A DNA stretch of 14,132 bases from Bryobacteraceae bacterium (GTDB lineage: Bacteria > Acidobacteriota > Terriglobia > Bryobacterales > Bryobacteraceae). Where the stretch lies: assembly GCA_030036985.1 (NCBI GenBank), contig JASHSD010000001.1, forward strand, positions 1 through 14,132. The letters are read 5' to 3'. Shown piece after piece: positions 7,599 through 14,132 of this stretch. The notes below the pieces were generated by a model, which saw only the letters and a list, made by a program, of their open reading frames with translations, had not been told where the DNA came from and ran no database searches. Made by a program: the position numbers and the translations under genes. Numbering within the stretch: the stretch's first letter is position 1; each line of letters starts with the position of its first letter.

Positions 7599-9380
7599 CT
7601 ACTGAAACGCCAGCAACACGTTCCCCGGCATGCCGCTCTGCCGCGAATAGCCGGAGTTCACGTACACCATGCCTTTCACCACCACCGCGCCTGGTCCGTC
7701 GATGGAACCGCCGTGGCCCGGCACGCCGTTGACCGTATCGAAATCGCGCGCGGTATCGAAATCCCAGAGAACGCGCCCGTCCTCGGCGGCATAGGCGCGC
7801 ATGTGGCCGTCGTTCGACCCTGAGAAAACCACGCCGGGAATCGCAGTAACCGCGGCGGGTTGCGACGGACTACAGCCCGGCTTCGGCGGGTCGCACGGAT
7901 GCGCCGGCGCGTACCAAACTTTGGCGCCGTCGCTCAGCCGGATCGCGGTCAGACCGCCGCCGGCCGCGGGATCGACATCGTTCGTGCGAAGGTCCGCGGG
8001 ATCGCCGGGTTTGTGCGTCTTCCGGCTGACATCGGAGACGGCCGCGTAAACGTTTTGGCCGTCCGATGCCATGCCCCAAAGCACGCCGCCGTTTCTCGAT
8101 CCCTTGCCGACGCGCAGCTCCCACACAACTTCGCCGCGTTTGTCAGCGTCCAGCGCGTGCACTACGCCCGATTTCTGTCCCGCCACGAGAAGGCTGCGGC
8201 CGCCCGCGTTCACGAGAATCGCCGACGAGCCGAAATCGAAATCCGGGCCGCAGTCGGGAGACGCCACGCATGCTCCGCTGAAAACGTCGTTGTCGGTGAA
8301 CTGGCGCGACCAGACGATCCGCCCGTCCGCGATGCGCAGCGCGACCACCGCATCGCTCAGCTTCGTTACCGGGTTTGAATAGTTGTCGCCTGTGGTGACG
8401 TAAATCAGCCCGCGCTTGATGTCCAGCGTGGGCGCAGACCAAATGCCCGCGCCCGAAGGCCCGAACTTCTTCCCGATCCGTTTCGGCGGATCGACCATAT
8501 ACGTCTTCCACACCTGCGAACCGTCGCGAACGCGCAGGGCGACCAAACTGCCGCGCATGGTGCAGCATTCGTATGCGGGATCGGAAGCGCGGTTCTCTTC
8601 CCAACTGGCGACCGGAACGAACACCACGCCGTGAAACGCCACAGGCGCGCCGGTCAGGCGGGCGGCGTCGTGCGCCTCCACCTTTTTCTTCCACAGCAGC
8701 TTGCCGGTCACGGCGTCGAGCGCGTAGAACCATCCCGATTGATCGCCGAACAACAGCATGTAGCGCGCGCCTTCGTGCACGGCGAGGATCGAGCTTCGCA
8801 CCGGCCCGCTTGCCTGATAGACCCAGCGCGTGCAGCCGGTCTGCGCATCCAGATCGTGAATCGCGCCGCCGGCGCTGCCGACGAAGAGATTGCCGTCGAG
8901 AATAGTCGGCTGGGCGAAGGCCGTGATATCGCCCTCGAACGCATACGCCCACTTGAGTTTCAGATTGCGCACGCCGTCCACATTCAGGCCGGCGGCGCCG
9001 GCGGGTTGAAAGCGGGCGTTGTCGGCGCCCGGGCTCCAGCCGTTCCATTGCGATGCGGGCCGCGCGGCAAGCTTCACCGATCGATCGGCGCAGAACGCCG
9101 CCGGTGAAGGCTCCGGGTCGCCTCCCGGCGTGCCCAACCACTTCGCGACGGCTTCCCTCTGGCTCGTGTTCATCGTGTATGCAATGGCGATCATCACGCC
9201 GTAATTCAGCGCGCGGAGTATGCGCGTGGCCGGCATCTTGCGCAACGTTTCGCGCGTGGGAATGCGGTCGCTGCCGAGCTCGTGACAACGCGCGCAGCGC
9301 TGTGCATAGACCGCTTCGCCCGATTCCGCCGCGGCAGCCGGAAGTGCCAGCAGGATGGCAAAGAAAATCCGAAGTCGCAT
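7599..9380 (-). CDS. Cytochrome c-quinoprotein dehydrogenase, polyvinyl-alcohol-dehydrogenase-like
   Basis: A 593-residue periplasmic enzyme. Residues 1-19 are a signal peptide. Residues 20-84 are a small cytochrome c domain with haem site C29-A-R-C32-H33; M63 or M70 is the likely axial ligand. Residues 110-593 form a PQQ-type propeller with repeated W-docking segments (LDAQTGCTRWVY, LDAVTGKLLWKK, LRVRDGSQVWKT, LSDGAKVWYA, AEDGRVLWDF). A vicinal pair C272-C273 in YECCTMRGS resembles the pair known in PVA dehydrogenase-like quinohaemoproteins. Such enzymes oxidise alcohols and pass electrons to a c-type chain. The haem domain is N-terminal, as in PVA dehydrogenase and unlike type II alcohol dehydrogenases. 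The substrate is unknown, and PQQ binding is inferred from the fold. A GGAG at 9384-9387 sits close (3 nt) to the ATG; the gap after the amidohydrolase is 14 bp. Confidence 0.82.
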   Translation of the reverse strand: MRLRIFFAILLALPAAAAESGEAVYAQRCARCHELGSDRIPTRETLRKMPATRILRALNYGVMIAIAYTMNTSQREAVAKWLGTPGGDPEPSPAAFCADRSVKLAARPASQWNGWSPGADNARFQPAGAAGLNVDGVRNLKLKWAYAFEGDITAFAQPTILDGNLFVGSAGGAIHDLDAQTGCTRWVYQASGPVRSSILAVHEGARYMLLFGDQSGWFYALDAVTGKLLWKKKVEAHDAARLTGAPVAFHGVVFVPVASWEENRASDPAYECCTMRGSLVALRVRDGSQVWKTYMVDPPKRIGKKFGPSGAGIWSAPTLDIKRGLIYVTTGDNYSNPVTKLSDAVVALRIADGRIVWSRQFTDNDVFSGACVASPDCGPDFDFGSSAILVNAGGRSLLVAGQKSGVVHALDADKRGEVVWELRVGKGSRNGGVLWGMASDGQNVYAAVSDVSRKTHKPGDPADLRTNDVDPAAGGGLTAIRLSDGAKVWYAPAHPCDPPKPGCSPSQPAAVTAIPGVVFSGSNDGHMRAYAAEDGRVLWDFDTARDFDTVNGVPGHGGSIDGPGAVVVKGMVYVNSGYSRQSGMPGNVLLAFQ

Positions 9381-9394
9381 GGACTCCAGACAGT

Positions 9395-10306
9395 TTACTC
9401 CCGTTGCCGGAAAAGCCCGCGCAGATTTCCGCCGAATATCGCCCGCGCAGTTTCGGCATCGATGCCGACGGTCTCAAGCGCCCGCACCTGTTCGTCGAAG
9501 ACATCCCGCATCCAGCCGCGCGGAAACCACGACGAATCGGTGCCGAACAACAGGCGCTTCGGTCCCAGCACTTCGAGCGTTTTGGCGAAGACGCCGGGCA
9601 GGTCGAGCGGCGTCGGCTCGCATCGCATCCATTTGTTCGAGCTGGAAGTGTCGAAGTAAACGTTCGGACAGAGATCCGCCACCATCAGCGCCTCGCGCAG
9701 ATAGCCGGCGCCGAAGTGCGGAATCACGAAACGGAGATGCGGGAATGCGAGCGCCACGGCATGCAGGTCCACCGGATTCGCGAAGCGCATGTCGAAAGGC
9801 GAAGAGAGGCCGAGCTTCGCGCGAAAACCGACGCTGAGCATGCCGAAGTGCACATAGACCACGGCGCCCGGATGTGCTCCGACGATCGAGAGCAGGGAAA
9901 ACACCTGGTGATCGTGCATGGAATACTTGTGCATCGCCGGGAACAGGAACATGCCCTTCACCGAGCCGTCGTTCAGGGCGCGGGAAATCCGCATATCGCC
10001 GCCGGCCATCATCGGATTCATCATGACCACGGGATGAAAGCGATCGGGATGGCGTTCCGCGGCGATAGCGACCGATTCGATTTCCCCCGGCGTGCTGGCC
10101 ACGAGCACGGCGCTCCCGACGCCACGATGGTCCATCTCAACCGCCCAGCTATCGGACAGAGCTCCGGCGGATTCGGGGATCTCCCATCCGAGCAGCGGCC
10201 CGACATCCTCGCCTTTCTGCTGCGTCAGAGTGCGGAAGAACTCGGGAGAAAAGAAATGCACGTGCGCATCGGCTACTTCGATTTCGCCCCAAGGCGTTTC
10301 GATCAT
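9395..10306 (-). CDS. Amidohydrolase-2 family metal-dependent hydrolase
   Basis: A 303-residue cytoplasmic TIM-barrel protein with no signal peptide. The first strand carries the metal motif DAHVHFF (H15, H17). Further candidate ligands are H153 in VYVHFG, H197 in VIPHFGAGY and D257 in LLFGTDSSWFP. This order fits the amidohydrolase-2 group (ACMSD, 2-pyrone-4,6-dicarboxylate hydrolase and relatives), whose members hydrolyse or decarboxylate aromatic-derived acids. The individual reaction cannot be assigned. The ATG overlaps the stop of the M28 peptidase gene by 4 bp (ATGA) and is preceded by GGGAG 4 nt upstream, so the two are translationally coupled. It is the only one of the four products in this run that appears to lack an export signal. 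Confidence 0.85.
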   Translation of the reverse strand: MIETPWGEIEVADAHVHFFSPEFFRTLTQQKGEDVGPLLGWEIPESAGALSDSWAVEMDHRGVGSAVLVASTPGEIESVAIAAERHPDRFHPVVMMNPMMAGGDMRISRALNDGSVKGMFLFPAMHKYSMHDHQVFSLLSIVGAHPGAVVYVHFGMLSVGFRAKLGLSSPFDMRFANPVDLHAVALAFPHLRFVIPHFGAGYLREALMVADLCPNVYFDTSSSNKWMRCEPTPLDLPGVFAKTLEVLGPKRLLFGTDSSWFPRGWMRDVFDEQVRALETVGIDAETARAIFGGNLRGLFRQRE

Positions 10307-12387
10307 AATTCTCCCAGCAGCTTCGTGGCTTCGGCGATCCGATCGTTCAACGCGCGCAGCACCTGCACGACCTGCTCCGCCTGCTGCCGCGCTTCGTCGA
10401 TGTTGCCCGCCTCGACCGGTTCACGAACGCCCGGCAGCGTCTTCGCTTCATAACCGGTGTACTTGCCGGGCGCGTAGATGCGATGCCGATACCAGGGCCG
10501 GCCCGGCAATCCCGGATCGAGCGTCAGACTGCGCTCGGTGCGAAACAGAATCCGGTCCACCATCGCGAGCTTTTCCGGAGGAGCCGACGCGAGCCTCGGC
10601 ATCGCGCGCACCTCCGCTTCGTTCAGCGCCGACGCGGCCACATCGACCCGCGCGATCTCGGCGCGCACGCCCGCGAGCAGCGATTTCGGCGCTTTCGGCA
10701 AAGCCTGAATCTCATCCGTATAGCGCCGCACCGTCGAGACGAAACGCTCGAACTCGAATGGCATCAGGGGCGCGTCGGCGAGCCGCATCAAAGCGGTGGC
10801 GTGCACCGCCGACAAGGTGCGCCCATAAACGAAGTTCGTATCGGAGAAATGGCTGAACCAGTCGTAATCGTCGTAATCGGAGTGATAGATGCCGGAATCG
10901 TTGGCGGCGAAGCGGACATCGAGCGATGCAATGCCGAGATGCTGCAGGAACGGCGTGTAATCCGAACCCGATCCGAGCGCGCCGATGTGAAATTCGCCCT
11001 GACCCTCGAGCGGCTTCCCGCTGACCGGGTCGTTCACGTCCCGCGAGACTTCCCGCATGAATTCCTCAAGCGTATGCGAACCGCTTATGGTGAATCGTCC
11101 CTTGCCGGTGGAATCGGTATTGAAATAGGCGATCAGATTCTGGTCCAGCTCGCTTGCGTGCTTCTCCATCCACTCGGTGGACCCGATCAGACCGAACTCC
11201 TCGCCATCCCAGAACGCAAACAGGATGCTGCGCTTGGGCCGCCATCCCTTGCGCGTCATTTCGGACAGCGTGCGCGCGGTTTCCATGAGGGAAGATGCGC
11301 CGGAGAGCGGGTCGCTCGCGCCGTGCACCCACGCATCATGATGATTGCCGTCGAGCACCCACTGGTCCGGGAATTCGGTTCCGGGAATGCGCGCGATTAC
11401 ATCGTAGAGCGGGTGCGTCGAATTATCCATGGTGAGCTTCATGTGGACGTTCGTCGCGCCCGGCCCGAGATGATAAGTGATCGGAATCGCGCCGCGCCAG
11501 GAGTCGGGCGCAACGGGGCCGGTTAGGTTGGCCAGCAGCGGTTTCGCGTCGCCCCAGGAAATCGGCATCGTCGGAATCTTAGCCATGGTGGCGGCTTCGC
11601 TCAGCGGCAGGCGCTTCGAGCCGGGTTCGGAAGCCCAGCCCGGCGACAGCGGATCGCCAGGATAGAGCGAGAGATCGAGCAGGCTGCCGCGCTGCACGCC
11701 TTCTTCGGGCCGGAACGGGCCTTTGGGAAAAACGTCGCCCTGGAAGTAGCCGTCGTCGCGCGGATCCGAATAGATGATGCAGCCGATGGCGCCGTGCTCT
11801 TTCGCGATCTTCGGTTTCATGCCGCGAAAGCTTCGGCCGTAACGCGCGATCACGATCTTGCCTTTCACGTCGATGCCCAGGCCGGCGAGGACATCGTAGT
11901 CGGCTTGCAGCCCATAGTTAACGTAGACCAGCGGCGCGGTTACGTCGCCATCGGCGGAGTAGGCGTTGTAGGTCGGGACCATGCCAGGGTCGCTCGAATA
12001 CTTATCGCCGGCGATTGGGGGTTCTTCGAGCTTCAGACGAAGCTTCGACGGCGCGGTCATTTCGACGAGGCGCGTTTTCGGCGTCGGCAGCAGCGCTTCG
12101 AACTGCTCGATGTGCGCGTCGATGCCGTATTCGCGAAGCTGGGCCAGGATCGATTCGGCGATCTGCTTCGATTGCGGCGTACCCGCCATGTGCGGCTTGT
12201 CGGAATAGCGTTTGATGAATTCCCCGATATGCTTCGCGTCCGGGATGGCGCGCATCTGCTGTTCCCAGCGGACCTCCCGCGCCTGGGACGCCGTGTCGAA
12301 GCCGAGGATGGGATCGTCCGCGGCGGGATGGAGCGCGAAAGGCGCCGCTGCGAGTATGACCAAGGCGCCCGCGATGCGAAGTTTCAT
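10303..12387 (-). CDS. Glutamate carboxypeptidase II-like M28B metallopeptidase
   Basis: A 694-residue exported peptidase of the PSMA/GCPII and transferrin-receptor family, close to full family length. Residues 1-22 are a signal peptide. An N-terminal part of the catalytic domain is followed by a PA domain (about 115-300; VKGKIVIARYGRSFRG, GAIGCIIYSDP, YPGDPLSPG, PVAPDSWRG). The zinc-peptidase core follows. By pattern alignment with human GCPII the ligands and catalytic residues are all present: H349 (GNHHDAW), D359 (GASDPLSG), E396-E397 (WDGEEFG), D425 (NTDST) and H502 (IYHSDYDDYDW). R188 sits at the place of a GCPII glutamate-binding arginine, so an acidic C-terminal residue is a possible substrate (inference). 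Residues 545-690 form the helical transferrin-receptor-like dimerisation domain (PWYRHRIYAPGKYTGYEA). It is first of four co-directional genes. No Shine-Dalgarno is seen; a TAGACT lies 9 nt upstream. Confidence 0.9.
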   Translation of the reverse strand: MKLRIAGALVILAAAPFALHPAADDPILGFDTASQAREVRWEQQMRAIPDAKHIGEFIKRYSDKPHMAGTPQSKQIAESILAQLREYGIDAHIEQFEALLPTPKTRLVEMTAPSKLRLKLEEPPIAGDKYSSDPGMVPTYNAYSADGDVTAPLVYVNYGLQADYDVLAGLGIDVKGKIVIARYGRSFRGMKPKIAKEHGAIGCIIYSDPRDDGYFQGDVFPKGPFRPEEGVQRGSLLDLSLYPGDPLSPGWASEPGSKRLPLSEAATMAKIPTMPISWGDAKPLLANLTGPVAPDSWRGAIPITYHLGPGATNVHMKLTMDNSTHPLYDVIARIPGTEFPDQWVLDGNHHDAWVHGASDPLSGASSLMETARTLSEMTRKGWRPKRSILFAFWDGEEFGLIGSTEWMEKHASELDQNLIAYFNTDSTGKGRFTISGSHTLEEFMREVSRDVNDPVSGKPLEGQGEFHIGALGSGSDYTPFLQHLGIASLDVRFAANDSGIYHSDYDDYDWFSHFSDTNFVYGRTLSAVHATALMRLADAPLMPFEFERFVSTVRRYTDEIQALPKAPKSLLAGVRAEIARVDVAASALNEAEVRAMPRLASAPPEKLAMVDRILFRTERSLTLDPGLPGRPWYRHRIYAPGKYTGYEAKTLPGVREPVEAGNIDEARQQAEQVVQVLRALNDRIAEATKLLGEL
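10311..10315 (-). promoter_or_regulatory. Shine-Dalgarno sequence of the amidohydrolase gene
   Basis: GGGAG lies 4 nt before the ATG at 10306, inside the last codons of the M28 gene. The spacing is slightly short but consistent with re-initiation at the ATGA overlap. Confidence 0.5.
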
Positions 12388-12396
12388 TTGGAATTC

Positions 12397-12402
12397 AGTC
12401 TA
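12397..12402 (-). promoter_or_regulatory. Possible -10 element of the M28 peptidase operon
   Basis: TAGACT (TAnAnT type) ends exactly 9 nt before the ATG at 12387, the same offset as the two TATAAT boxes near 5375 and 5436. No Shine-Dalgarno and no clear -35 element are seen. Confidence 0.35.
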
Positions 12403-12483
12403 ACGTGGATCGGTTCGGCTGCCCGGGAACGGCGTAGAATGGGGTTGCGTTCGCGTTCGCCGGCAATGGACGTTCTGGATATT

Positions 12484-12508
12484 GTTGGATGAACCAACGC
12501 GTCGCGTT
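12484..12508 (-). repeat. Inverted repeats at the end of the antitoxin gene
   Basis: Two overlapping inverted repeats sit here. AACGCG-T-CGCGTT (12496-12508) is perfect and reaches into the antitoxin stop codon. GTTGG-ATGAA-CCAAC (12484-12498) is a 5-bp stem. They share bases, so the two hairpins are alternatives. A terminator for the toxin-antitoxin unit is possible but there is no T-run; a protein-binding palindrome is equally possible. Confidence 0.3.
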
Positions 12509-12825
12509 CATTTCCGGGACATGCGCCCGGCTTCCTTCTGAAGAGCTTCGTGCAGTAGAAGTTTGATATAGGTCTGGTAACCGAGGCCCTTGTCATCCGC
12601 AAGTTCCCGGGCCGCGGCAACATCTTCGCTGGGCAGCCGAAGTGTCACCGGCACGAGCGTCTTTTTCCTGCCCGCTCGCGACAGAGCATCCGACAGTGAC
12701 ATCGTCTCGCCCGCGCGCATCGCTGCGCGCAAGTCTGCCTCAACCCTAACGCGGTTCTTTTCCCACCATGCCGCTTCGTCCTCCTCGTTTTTAGAGGATG
12801 GGATAACAAGCTTCTTTCCGGGCAT
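12508..12825 (-). CDS. brnA: BrnA/CopG-type antitoxin
   Basis: A 105-residue protein in the antitoxin position after a BrnT-type toxin. The N-terminal part (IPSSKNEEDEAAWWEKNR) fits the toxin-binding region of CopG-type antitoxins of BrnT-family toxins, where an acidic stretch precedes a tryptophan pair. The C-terminal part is a ribbon-helix-helix DNA-binding domain: strand LVPVTLRLPSE (57-67), helix DVAAARELADDKG, the LGYQTYIK turn and a final helix LLLHEALQ. Such antitoxins neutralise the RNase toxin and repress their own operon. The ATG at 12825 is chosen because the conserved region begins there. It lies 5 bp after the toxin stop, with AGAGGA about 11 nt upstream. The frame stays open further upstream, but that part overlaps the toxin gene and is not antitoxin-like. 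Confidence 0.8.
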   Translation of the reverse strand: MPGKKLVIPSSKNEEDEAAWWEKNRVRVEADLRAAMRAGETMSLSDALSRAGRKKTLVPVTLRLPSEDVAAARELADDKGLGYQTYIKLLLHEALQKEAGRMSRK

Positions 12826-12830
12826 CTTGA

Positions 12831-13124
12831 TTACATTCCTCTTTCGGCGAAGTACTCTCTGGCCGTCCTGCGGTCCGCGGGCCAGCCTGTAACTACGCGG
12901 ATACCGCCGTATCTCACTGTGAACACCACCACCAGAGCCCGCAGGGCATTCGTAGATCCCACCACGGTCCACCGATCCTCGCCACCCCTGACGTCATGAT
13001 CCCTGACCACAGGATCGTTACGAAACAACTCCTCAACCTCGGACGGTTCGATGCGATGGCGTGCGATATGACTGACGTTCTTCTCATCCCAATCGAACGA
13101 AAGGTCCGCAGCTTCATTGTACAT
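12831..13124 (-). CDS. brnT: BrnT-family RNase toxin (DUF497)
   Basis: A 97-residue protein matching the BrnT (DUF497) pattern. The N-terminal FDWDEKNVSHIARHRI corresponds to the family's W-D-xx-K-xxx-N-xx-K-H-G segment; here the second basic position is R22-H23. A short acidic loop with the EDRWTVVGST strand, ALVVVFTVRYGGIRVV strands and the basic C-terminal DRRTAREYF follow. BrnT toxins are RelE-fold ribonucleases that stop translation. The toxin precedes the antitoxin, which is the normal brnTA order. The start at 13124 leaves 19 bp after the stop of the sigma-54 activator gene, so read-through from it is possible. No clear Shine-Dalgarno is seen. A TTGACA at 13129-13134 has no -10 partner at usable spacing. 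Confidence 0.85.
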   Translation of the reverse strand: MYNEAADLSFDWDEKNVSHIARHRIEPSEVEELFRNDPVVRDHDVRGGEDRWTVVGSTNALRALVVVFTVRYGGIRVVTGWPADRRTAREYFAERGM

Positions 13125-13143
13125 GTGTTGTCAATACGCGGAC

Positions 13144-14132
13144 TCAGCTTTCAATTCCCATCTGCGTCAACCGGTAGCGCAGAGCGTTCCGGGTTAATCC
13201 CAAAATCCGCGCCGCCTGGCTCTTATTCCCATTGGCTTGTTTCAGCGCATTCCGGATCAGTTCCTGCTCATACGCGTCAAGGCTCATACCTTCCGGCAAT
13301 CCCAACTCGCCGGAGTTGTGGCGCGCCCGCAGATTCATATCGAGCCGGATGTCGTCGGCGTCGAGTTTCTCGCCCGGCGCCATGACGATACTGCGCTCGA
13401 TCACGTTCTCCAATTCGCGCACGTTTCCCGGCCAGGAATACGTCATGAGCTTGTCGATCGCAGCGTCGGTAATCCCCCGCACGCGACCGCCGCTTTCCGG
13501 CGCCAGCTTCTCCACAAAATGCCGCGTGAGATACGGGATATCTTCCTTTCGCTCGCGCAGCGGCGGAATTTCGATCGGCACCACATTCAACCGGTAATAG
13601 AGATCCTCGCGAAACGTGCCGTCTTCGAGGGCAACCCGCAGATCGCGGTTCGTCGCCGCAATCACGCGCACATCGATATGCAGAGTCTTGTTGCTGCCCA
13701 GCCGCTCGAACTCGCGTTCCTGCAGCACGCGCAGGAGCTTCACCTGAATGTTCGCCGGCACGTCGCCGATTTCGTCCAGCATTACGGTGCCCGTATCCGC
13801 CAGTTCGAACTTGCCCGGTTTGGAAACATTCGCGCCCGTGAACGCGCCCTTTTCGTAACCGAACAGCTCGCTCTCCATCAGGTTTTCCGGCAGCGCCGTG
13901 CAGTTGATCTTCACGAACGGCCGGTCTTTGCGCGGCGAATGAAAATGGATGGCGCGCGCGATCAGGTCCTTGCCCACGCCGCTCTCGCCCGCCAGCAGAA
14001 CCGTTGCGCGCGAGGGGGCCACGCGCATCACCGTGGCAAAAATCTGCTGCATCCCGGCGCTGCGTCCGACAATGTTGTCCCAGCGGTATTTTCGCCCCAG
14101 CTCTTCCTTCAACTGCCGGTTTTCTTCCCGCA
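13144..14132 (-). CDS. Sigma-54-dependent NtrC-family response regulator (5' end missing)
   Basis: The frame runs off the right edge, so the N-terminal part, expected to be a receiver domain, is missing. The visible start is a charged linker (REENRQLKEELGRKYRWDN) typical of the region before the AAA+ domain. The sigma-54 interaction domain has Walker A (GESGVGKD), the sigma-54 contact loop GAFTGA (13831-13848), Walker B (VMLDEIGD) and the arginine-finger region FREDLYYRLN, then the WPGNVRELENVIER helix. The C-terminus is a Fis-type helix-turn-helix (NGNKSQAARILGLTRNALRYRL). All motifs needed for ATPase activity and sigma-54 contact are intact, so it should open sigma-54 promoters. A partner sensor kinase would be expected outside the window. 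Target genes in this window are not evident. Confidence 0.93.
   Translation of the reverse strand, partial: REENRQLKEELGRKYRWDNIVGRSAGMQQIFATVMRVAPSRATVLLAGESGVGKDLIARAIHFHSPRKDRPFVKINCTALPENLMESELFGYEKGAFTGANVSKPGKFELADTGTVMLDEIGDVPANIQVKLLRVLQEREFERLGSNKTLHIDVRVIAATNRDLRVALEDGTFREDLYYRLNVVPIEIPPLRERKEDIPYLTRHFVEKLAPESGGRVRGITDAAIDKLMTYSWPGNVRELENVIERSIVMAPGEKLDADDIRLDMNLRARHNSGELGLPEGMSLDAYEQELIRNALKQANGNKSQAARILGLTRNALRYRLTQMGIES

Noticed and set aside
8143..9504. A 453-residue open frame on the minus strand overlapping the quinohaemoprotein gene
   Set aside because: It is an arginine-rich shadow frame of high-GC DNA with no domain pattern. The 593-residue frame over the same bases has the haem motif and propeller repeats.
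9053..10453. A 466-residue open frame on the plus strand across the amidohydrolase gene
   Set aside because: It is His/Arg-rich, lacks recognisable motifs and is antisense to clear enzyme genes.
12508..12972. A longer 154-residue version of the antitoxin
   Set aside because: Its first 49 residues are the toxin gene read in another frame. The conserved antitoxin region begins at the ATG at 12825.
13129..13134. TTGACA on the minus strand just before brnT as a -35 box
   Set aside because: At 17-bp spacing the sequence is CTGCGG, inside brnT. No -10 element is found at usable distance, so it is not a supported promoter.

Overview
The window is a GC-rich bacterial stretch with eight complete protein-coding genes and a partial gene at each end. 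Nothing in it looks like an rRNA, tRNA, CRISPR array or insertion sequence. Several gene types point to Acidobacteriota, probably the Solibacter/Bryobacter side: an ASPIC/UnbV FG-GAP protein, a SCO protein with a widened cysteine motif, a cytochrome c-quinoprotein of the polyvinyl-alcohol-dehydrogenase type, a dockerin-like C-terminus on a secreted repeat protein, and many exported enzymes. That assignment is inference from gene content only.

Layout, left to right. (1) 1-1557 (+): the 3' part of a secreted protein made of seven tandem propeller-like repeats and a dockerin-like tail. (2) 1558-1880: a spacer between convergent genes with no convincing gene. (3) 5365-1881 (-): a two-gene unit. 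A large exported protein (degenerate parvulin domain, helical/TPR-like region, FG-GAP/VCBS propeller, ASPIC/UnbV) overlaps by 4 bp a CusF-like/SCO fusion. (4) 5451-6494 (+): an NMT1/THI5-type substrate-binding protein without permease or ATPase genes, divergent from unit 3 across 85 bp. (5) 12387-6516 (-): four genes in a row, namely a glutamate carboxypeptidase II-like M28 peptidase, an amidohydrolase-2 family hydrolase (4-bp overlap), a cytochrome c-quinoprotein dehydrogenase (14-bp gap) and an unrecognised secreted protein with an internal duplication (30-bp gap). (6) 13124-12508 (-): a BrnT/BrnA-type toxin-antitoxin pair. (7) 14132-13144 (-): the AAA+ and Fis-type DNA-binding domains of a sigma-54-dependent NtrC-family activator whose N-terminus lies outside the window.

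How the genes may work together. Unit 3 looks like an envelope module for copper or thiol chemistry linked to a large extracytoplasmic scaffold. Unit 5 looks catabolic: most of its products carry export signals and combine a peptidase, a metal-dependent hydrolase and a periplasmic quinohaemoprotein oxidase. No substrate can be read from the sequence.

The most notable small-scale pattern concerns starts. Three genes that begin transcription units (5365 -, 5451 +, 12387 -) lack a Shine-Dalgarno sequence and have a TATAAT or TAnAnT hexamer exactly 9 nt before the start codon. Genes internal to the same units have purine-rich Shine-Dalgarno sequences. This suggests leaderless or near-leaderless first genes, and it supports a GTG start at 5365 for the ASPIC/UnbV protein.
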